Assembly: GCA_031291445.1 (NCBI GenBank)
Contig: JARLJA010000141.1
Coordinates: forward strand, 1-36,315
Length of the DNA stretch: 36,315 nt
Direction: 5' to 3'
Source: Xanthobacteraceae bacterium
GTDB lineage: Bacteria; Pseudomonadota; Alphaproteobacteria; Rhizobiales; Xanthobacteraceae
This document shows positions 32,529 to 36,315 of the stretch, one piece after another. The position numbers were made by a program, and so were the translations under genes. Position 1 is the stretch's first letter, and each line of letters starts with the position of its first letter. A model generated the notes under the pieces. It was not told the DNA's origin. It did no database searches and saw only the letters and a list, made by a program, of their open reading frames with translations.

Positions 32529-32807
32529 ATGAAGTTCATCGCCACAGCCGCACTCCTCGGCAGCCTGATCGCCGGCGCGAGCGCCGCGCAGGCCATGCCC
32601 CTCGCGCCGGCGCGTAACGCTGCCGCCTTACCCGTGATCCAGGTCGCGGGCGGTTGCGGCCCAGGCTCGTACCGTGGCCCCTCCGGCGGTTGCCGCACGG
32701 TGCGCGGCGCCGCCGTGGTGGTGGGCCCCGGCCCCGTGGTGGCTGGGCCACGGGTCTGCTCGCCCGGCTTCGTGATCGGCCGCTACGGCCGCTGCCGCCC
32801 GATCTGA
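32529..32807 (+). CDS. GCG_CRPN-like small exported protein
   Basis: A 92-residue protein with a signal peptide (MKFIATAALLGSLIAGASAA ending QAMP) and a Gly/Cys-rich mature part: VAGGCGPGSYRGPSGGCR, a Val/Gly/Pro linker, then CSPGFVIGRYGRCRP. GGCGPG...GGC with a late CxPG...RCR is the layout of the GCG_CRPN family found in Rhizobiales, whose role is unknown; four Cys could form two disulfides. AAGGA eight bases before ATG fixes the start. A strong terminator follows 26 bases after the stop. Confidence 0.82.
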   Translation: MKFIATAALLGSLIAGASAAQAMPLAPARNAAALPVIQVAGGCGPGSYRGPSGGCRTVRGAAVVVGPGPVVAGPRVCSPGFVIGRYGRCRPI

Positions 32808-32833
32808 TCACCGCGACGCGTATTCGATTTCCC

Positions 32834-32860
32834 CAAAACCCCGCCACCGGCGGGGTTTTG
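32834..32860. terminator. Strong bidirectional intrinsic terminator
   Basis: CAAAACCCCGCC (32834-32845), loop ACC, GGCGGGGTTTTG (32849-32860) is a perfect 12-bp stem. The GC-rich core is flanked by AAAA and TTTT, so it terminates transcripts from both sides. It sits between the convergent GCG_CRPN-like and oxidoreductase genes. Confidence 0.9.
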
Positions 32861-32908
32861 TGATTTGTGCCGCGGCAGCCGCGATCACCACGCTTGGCGC
32901 AGGGGCGA

Positions 32909-33886
32909 TCAGATGCGAACCACGACCTTGCCGTTGGCCTCGTGGGATTCCAGCAGCCGGTGCGCCGCCTGAATCTCCTCGAACCGGAACACCCGCGCCG
33001 GCTGTGCCTTGTAGATGCCGGCGGAGACCCGGTCGACGATGTCCTGAAACGGTATCTCCGACAGCGGAAACGACGGCGTGCCGGTGACGAGCGCGCTGCC
33101 GAACACGCTGAGATGGGTGCCCGACGGCATCTGGAAGATCGGATCCATCGTCAGCGGACCACCGCCGCCGAGAAAACCGACCAGACAGGCATGGCCGCCG
33201 CGCCTCAGGCTGGCGAGCGAATCCAGGATGGTGGTGTGGCCGACGATGTCGAGCGCCGCGTCGATGCCGTCGGGATGGCGCTCGCGGATCCGCGTCGCAA
33301 GGTCCGGCGCCTCCACCATGACGGCCGCGGCGCCGAGCGCCTCGAGCTGCGGCGCCCGCCGCGGGTTGCGCGTGGTGGCGATGACGCGGGCGCCGCGCTC
33401 GGCGGCAATGTTCACCGCCGCCTGGCCGAGCGCCGAGGTCGCGCCGCGGATCAGCACGGTCTGAGCGGTGCGCAGGTCGAGAATGCCGCACAGCGCGGTC
33501 CAGGCGGTGGCGTAGGATTCCGGGATCGCCGCCAGTGCCTCCCACGACAGATCGGTCGTCACCGCGGCGACGTTGCTCGCCGGCACCCGTACCTGTTCCG
33601 CGTAGCTGCCGTTCAGGCTGCGGCCGAGTCCCCCGACAACTGCGACCACCGTCTGCCCGGGCGCGAAGCGCCCCTGAGGGTCGGCGCGCACCACGCCCGC
33701 GCATTCGATGCCGCTGATCTCGGCGACGTCGCCCCACGCTCCCTTCCGAAAATAGATCTCGGCCTGGTTGAGGCCGAACGCCTTGACGTCGATGACGACG
33801 TGGCCGGGCGCCGGTTCGGGATCGGGCCGTTCCTCGATCGCCAGGACTTCCGGGCCGCCGTATTGCTTGATGACGATTGCACGCAT
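32909..33886 (-). CDS. Zinc-independent quinone oxidoreductase-like (MDR family)
   Basis: A 325-residue medium-chain dehydrogenase/reductase. The N-terminal GroES-like part (KQYGGPEVLAIEERPDPEPA, KAFGLNQAEIYFRKG) lacks the structural-zinc Cys set and the catalytic Cys/His, as in quinone oxidoreductase. SGIECAGVV and PGQTVVAVVGGLG follow. The Rossmann part has VLIRGATSALGQAAVNIA and ATTRNPRRA, where Arg residues favour NADPH. Expected to reduce quinones or enals with NADPH in the cytosol. AGGTGATCC before ATG 33886 is a strong ribosome site. It is divergent from the LysR gene and is likely its target. Confidence 0.9.
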   Translation of the reverse strand: MRAIVIKQYGGPEVLAIEERPDPEPAPGHVVIDVKAFGLNQAEIYFRKGAWGDVAEISGIECAGVVRADPQGRFAPGQTVVAVVGGLGRSLNGSYAEQVRVPASNVAAVTTDLSWEALAAIPESYATAWTALCGILDLRTAQTVLIRGATSALGQAAVNIAAERGARVIATTRNPRRAPQLEALGAAAVMVEAPDLATRIRERHPDGIDAALDIVGHTTILDSLASLRRGGHACLVGFLGGGGPLTMDPIFQMPSGTHLSVFGSALVTGTPSFPLSEIPFQDIVDRVSAGIYKAQPARVFRFEEIQAAHRLLESHEANGKVVVRI

Positions 33887-33929
33887 GGATCACCTCCGGG
33901 TTTGCGTGGGGCGACCCTGGTCGATGATG

Positions 33930-33971
33930 CCATTTGGATATATGATAAAGTCTTGATCATCTCCATTTGGA
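33930..33971. promoter_or_regulatory. Predicted LysR operator region
   Basis: In the 91-base divergent spacer, ATGAT (33942-33946) and ATCAT (33956-33960) form an inverted repeat with nine bases between. It is bracketed by a direct repeat CCATTTGGA at 33930-33938 and 33963-33971, 33 bases apart, about three helical turns. This AT-rich block is typical of LysR recognition and activation sites. Which repeat is the true site cannot be told from sequence alone. Confidence 0.5.
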
Positions 33972-33977
33972 AATTCG

Positions 33978-34892
33978 ATGATGTTGGACGGCCTGACGCT
34001 TCACCAGCTGCTCTGCTTCGAGGCCGTGGTCACCGAAGGCGGCTTCCAACCCGCCGCCGACCGGCTGCTGCGGTCGCAGCCGACGGTCTCCGCCTCGGTG
34101 AAGAATCTCGAAGCCCAGCTCGGCCTCAGCTTGCTCGACCGCAGCGGCTATCGCGTCACGCTGACCGCCGAGGGCCGCTCGTTCTACGAACGCACGCGGG
34201 TCTTTCTCCACGAGCTGCGGCGGCTGCGCGACCACGCCACCCAGTTGGCGATGGGCGAGGAGAGCGAGCTGCGGGTGGTGATCGGCGACCTCTGTCCGCT
34301 ACCGCAAACGCTGGCCCTGCTCCGCCGCTTCTTCGATGGCTGCCCCGCGACGCGGCTGCACCTGCATTTCGAGGCCATCACCGGACCATGGGAACGGCTG
34401 TTCGATGGCGAGGCGGACCTGATCCTGCACCACATCGAGGCTTCCGATCAGCGCCTGGAGTCGATCCCCCTCTATGCCGTCGGCCTCGTTCCGGTGGTGG
34501 CGCCCGACTTCCTGAAATTTCCGATCTCGCCCGCGATCACGCCCGAGCAGATGCGCGACTACGTCCAGTGCGTGATCCGCGACACCGCCCGCCGCCCCGA
34601 CAACCGCCGCGACTACTTCACCCTCGAAGGCGCGCGGCGCTGGACGGTCAGCGACCAGCTCATGAAGCGCGAGCTGATCCTTCAGGGCATGGGCTGGGGC
34701 CACATGCCGGACTATTTGGTCGGTGACGACCTGCGCGAAGGCCGCCTCAAGTCGATCGCGGGTCGCCATTTCACGGGCGGACGGGCCGAGATCGTCGCGG
34801 CGCGCCGCCGCGACGTGCCCCATGGCCCGATCGCGCAGCGGCTGTGGCAGTACATCGCGGACGAGGCCCGCGCGCCTCAGTCCCGGTCGTAG
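33978..34892 (+). CDS. LysR-family transcriptional regulator
   Basis: A 304-residue LysR-type regulator. The winged HTH occupies residues 7-66: LHQLLCFEAVVTEGGFQPAA, then LLRSQPTVSASVKNLEAQLGL with LLDRSGYRVTLTAEGR. The effector domain follows (LRVVIGDLCPLPQTLALLRRFF, DLILHHIEASDQ, VGLVPVVAPDF). It probably controls the divergent quinone oxidoreductase and itself through the repeats in the spacer, answering an unknown ligand. Start ATG 33978 or 33981. The last 16 bases overlap the end of the convergent TRIC gene. Confidence 0.92.
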   Translation: MMLDGLTLHQLLCFEAVVTEGGFQPAADRLLRSQPTVSASVKNLEAQLGLSLLDRSGYRVTLTAEGRSFYERTRVFLHELRRLRDHATQLAMGEESELRVVIGDLCPLPQTLALLRRFFDGCPATRLHLHFEAITGPWERLFDGEADLILHHIEASDQRLESIPLYAVGLVPVVAPDFLKFPISPAITPEQMRDYVQCVIRDTARRPDNRRDYFTLEGARRWTVSDQLMKRELILQGMGWGHMPDYLVGDDLREGRLKSIAGRHFTGGRAEIVAARRRDVPHGPIAQRLWQYIADEARAPQSRS

Positions 34893-35503
34893 ACGAATTT
34901 CGGCATTTCCCAGCGAAACCGGATCGCCAGCAGGCGAAACGTCAGCCCGACCGCCAGCGCCACCAGCGTCACGACGTCCGGGCTGACGCCGAGCGTGAGC
35001 CCGCCGACGTAAGTGAGGCCGGTGACGATCGCAACACTGGCGTAGAGTTCGGACCGAAACAACAGCGGCACGTCGTTGCACAGCACGTCGCGCAGCACAC
35101 CGCCGACCGAGCCCGAGATCATGCCGGCGACGATGACGACGGCGAGCGGCTGGCCGGTCTTGAGCGCGACGTCGCAGCCCTGGATGGTGAAGACCACGAG
35201 GCCGATGGCGTCGAGCACCAGGAACAGGTGGCGGAAGCGATGGATGCCGCCGGCGAACGCGATGGTGGAGAGTGCCGCGATGGTGGTGACGCCCAGCAGG
35301 TACGGCTCCCTCACCCACGCCAGCGGATAGTTGCCGAGCAGGATGTCTCGGGTCGATCCGCCGCCGAGCGCGGTGATGCTGCCGAGCAGCACGACGCCGA
35401 CCCAGTCCATACTGCGCCGTCCCGCCGCCAGCGCCGCGGTCATCGATGCGGCGATGATACCGATCAGCGACAACGGCAGCAGCAGGGCTTCGGTGTGGGG
35501 CAT
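34877..35503 (-). CDS. TRIC/UPF0126 (YicG-like) cation channel family protein
   Basis: A 208-residue inner-membrane protein with seven hydrophobic segments. The two internal repeats, each with a GG..xRD motif (ALGGGSTRDILLGNYPLAWV and GSVGGVLRDVLCNDVPLLF), are the hallmark of the TRIC/UPF0126 family. Bacterial TRIC homologues are trimers conducting monovalent cations; related YicG/GlyS-type proteins may move amino acids such as glycine. Ends with a charged tail RFRWEMPKFVYDRD. It overlaps the LysR gene's 3' end by 16 bases. It may be read with an upstream gene from the carboxylase direction (27 bases from its stop). Confidence 0.92.
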   Translation of the reverse strand: MPHTEALLLPLSLIGIIAASMTAALAAGRRSMDWVGVVLLGSITALGGGSTRDILLGNYPLAWVREPYLLGVTTIAALSTIAFAGGIHRFRHLFLVLDAIGLVVFTIQGCDVALKTGQPLAVVIVAGMISGSVGGVLRDVLCNDVPLLFRSELYASVAIVTGLTYVGGLTLGVSPDVVTLVALAVGLTFRLLAIRFRWEMPKFVYDRD

Positions 35504-35530
35504 GCGTGGTGCGCCTCCCCTCGCCTCAGC

Positions 35531-36315
<785 letters not shown>

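Overview
The window looks like chromosomal DNA of a high-GC alphaproteobacterium of the Bradyrhizobium/Rhodopseudomonas group (Nitrobacteraceae). This rests on the very GC-rich codon use, the RPE/BIME-like palindromes with a GCGGGTCAAGCCCGC core, the CTCATGGTTCGAGAC...ACCATGAG palindrome, a DmeRF-type metal efflux pair, a fused indolepyruvate:ferredoxin oxidoreductase of 1162 residues, and many exported small proteins of types I associate with bradyrhizobia. The taxonomic call is inference; there is no rRNA or other marker here.

Layout. 1-2.4 kb: palindromic repeats, a GlcG/HbpS-like exported protein, an exported ClpP-fold-like protein, a tRNA-Arg(UCG) with a visible promoter, and a fragment of an HlyD-type efflux adaptor. 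2.4-9.5 kb: an accessory-looking stretch with an AraC regulator, an outer-membrane beta-barrel, a small GT-A glycosyltransferase, a decayed second copy of the tRNA-Arg locus (promoter included), then a surface-glycan group (GT2 glycosyltransferase, SAM methyltransferase, RgpF/rhamnan-synthesis-like protein). 9.7-11.3 kb: dmeF and dmeR, translationally linked, with a C-tract operator. 11.4-18.4 kb: cupin plus Tat-exported alpha/beta hydrolase, an exported beta-barrel-like protein, a BIME, a thermonuclease-family protein, a GT87-like membrane protein, and two tandem paralogous secreted proteins of unknown function.

18.6-21.2 kb: an MFS_3 transporter convergent with a YghU-type glutathione transferase. 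21.3-30.5 kb, all on the minus strand: an acyl-CoA operon read as thiolase/SCP2-like enzyme, DUF35 OB-fold partner, MaoC hydratase 2, short-chain dehydrogenase, NUDIX hydrolase with an expanded Nudix box, and CaiB/BaiF CoA-transferase, with the 2-oxoacid:ferredoxin oxidoreductase just upstream. Together these would turn a 2-oxoacid into an acyl-CoA, activate acids by CoA transfer, and run hydration, dehydrogenation and C-C cleavage. The substrate is unknown.

30.8-36.3 kb: a membrane-anchored Pro/Ala/Thr-rich protein, a second exported alpha/beta hydrolase, a GCG_CRPN-like small exported protein with a strong terminator, a divergent quinone-oxidoreductase/LysR pair, a TRIC/UPF0126 channel, and the 3' part of a propionyl-CoA carboxylase beta subunit that runs off the right edge.

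The most unusual items are the tRNA-Arg relic with its decayed promoter, the DmeF with an extra domain resembling the CzcB N-terminal region, and the thiolase-DUF35-MaoC gene set that resembles side-chain cleavage systems of steroid degraders.
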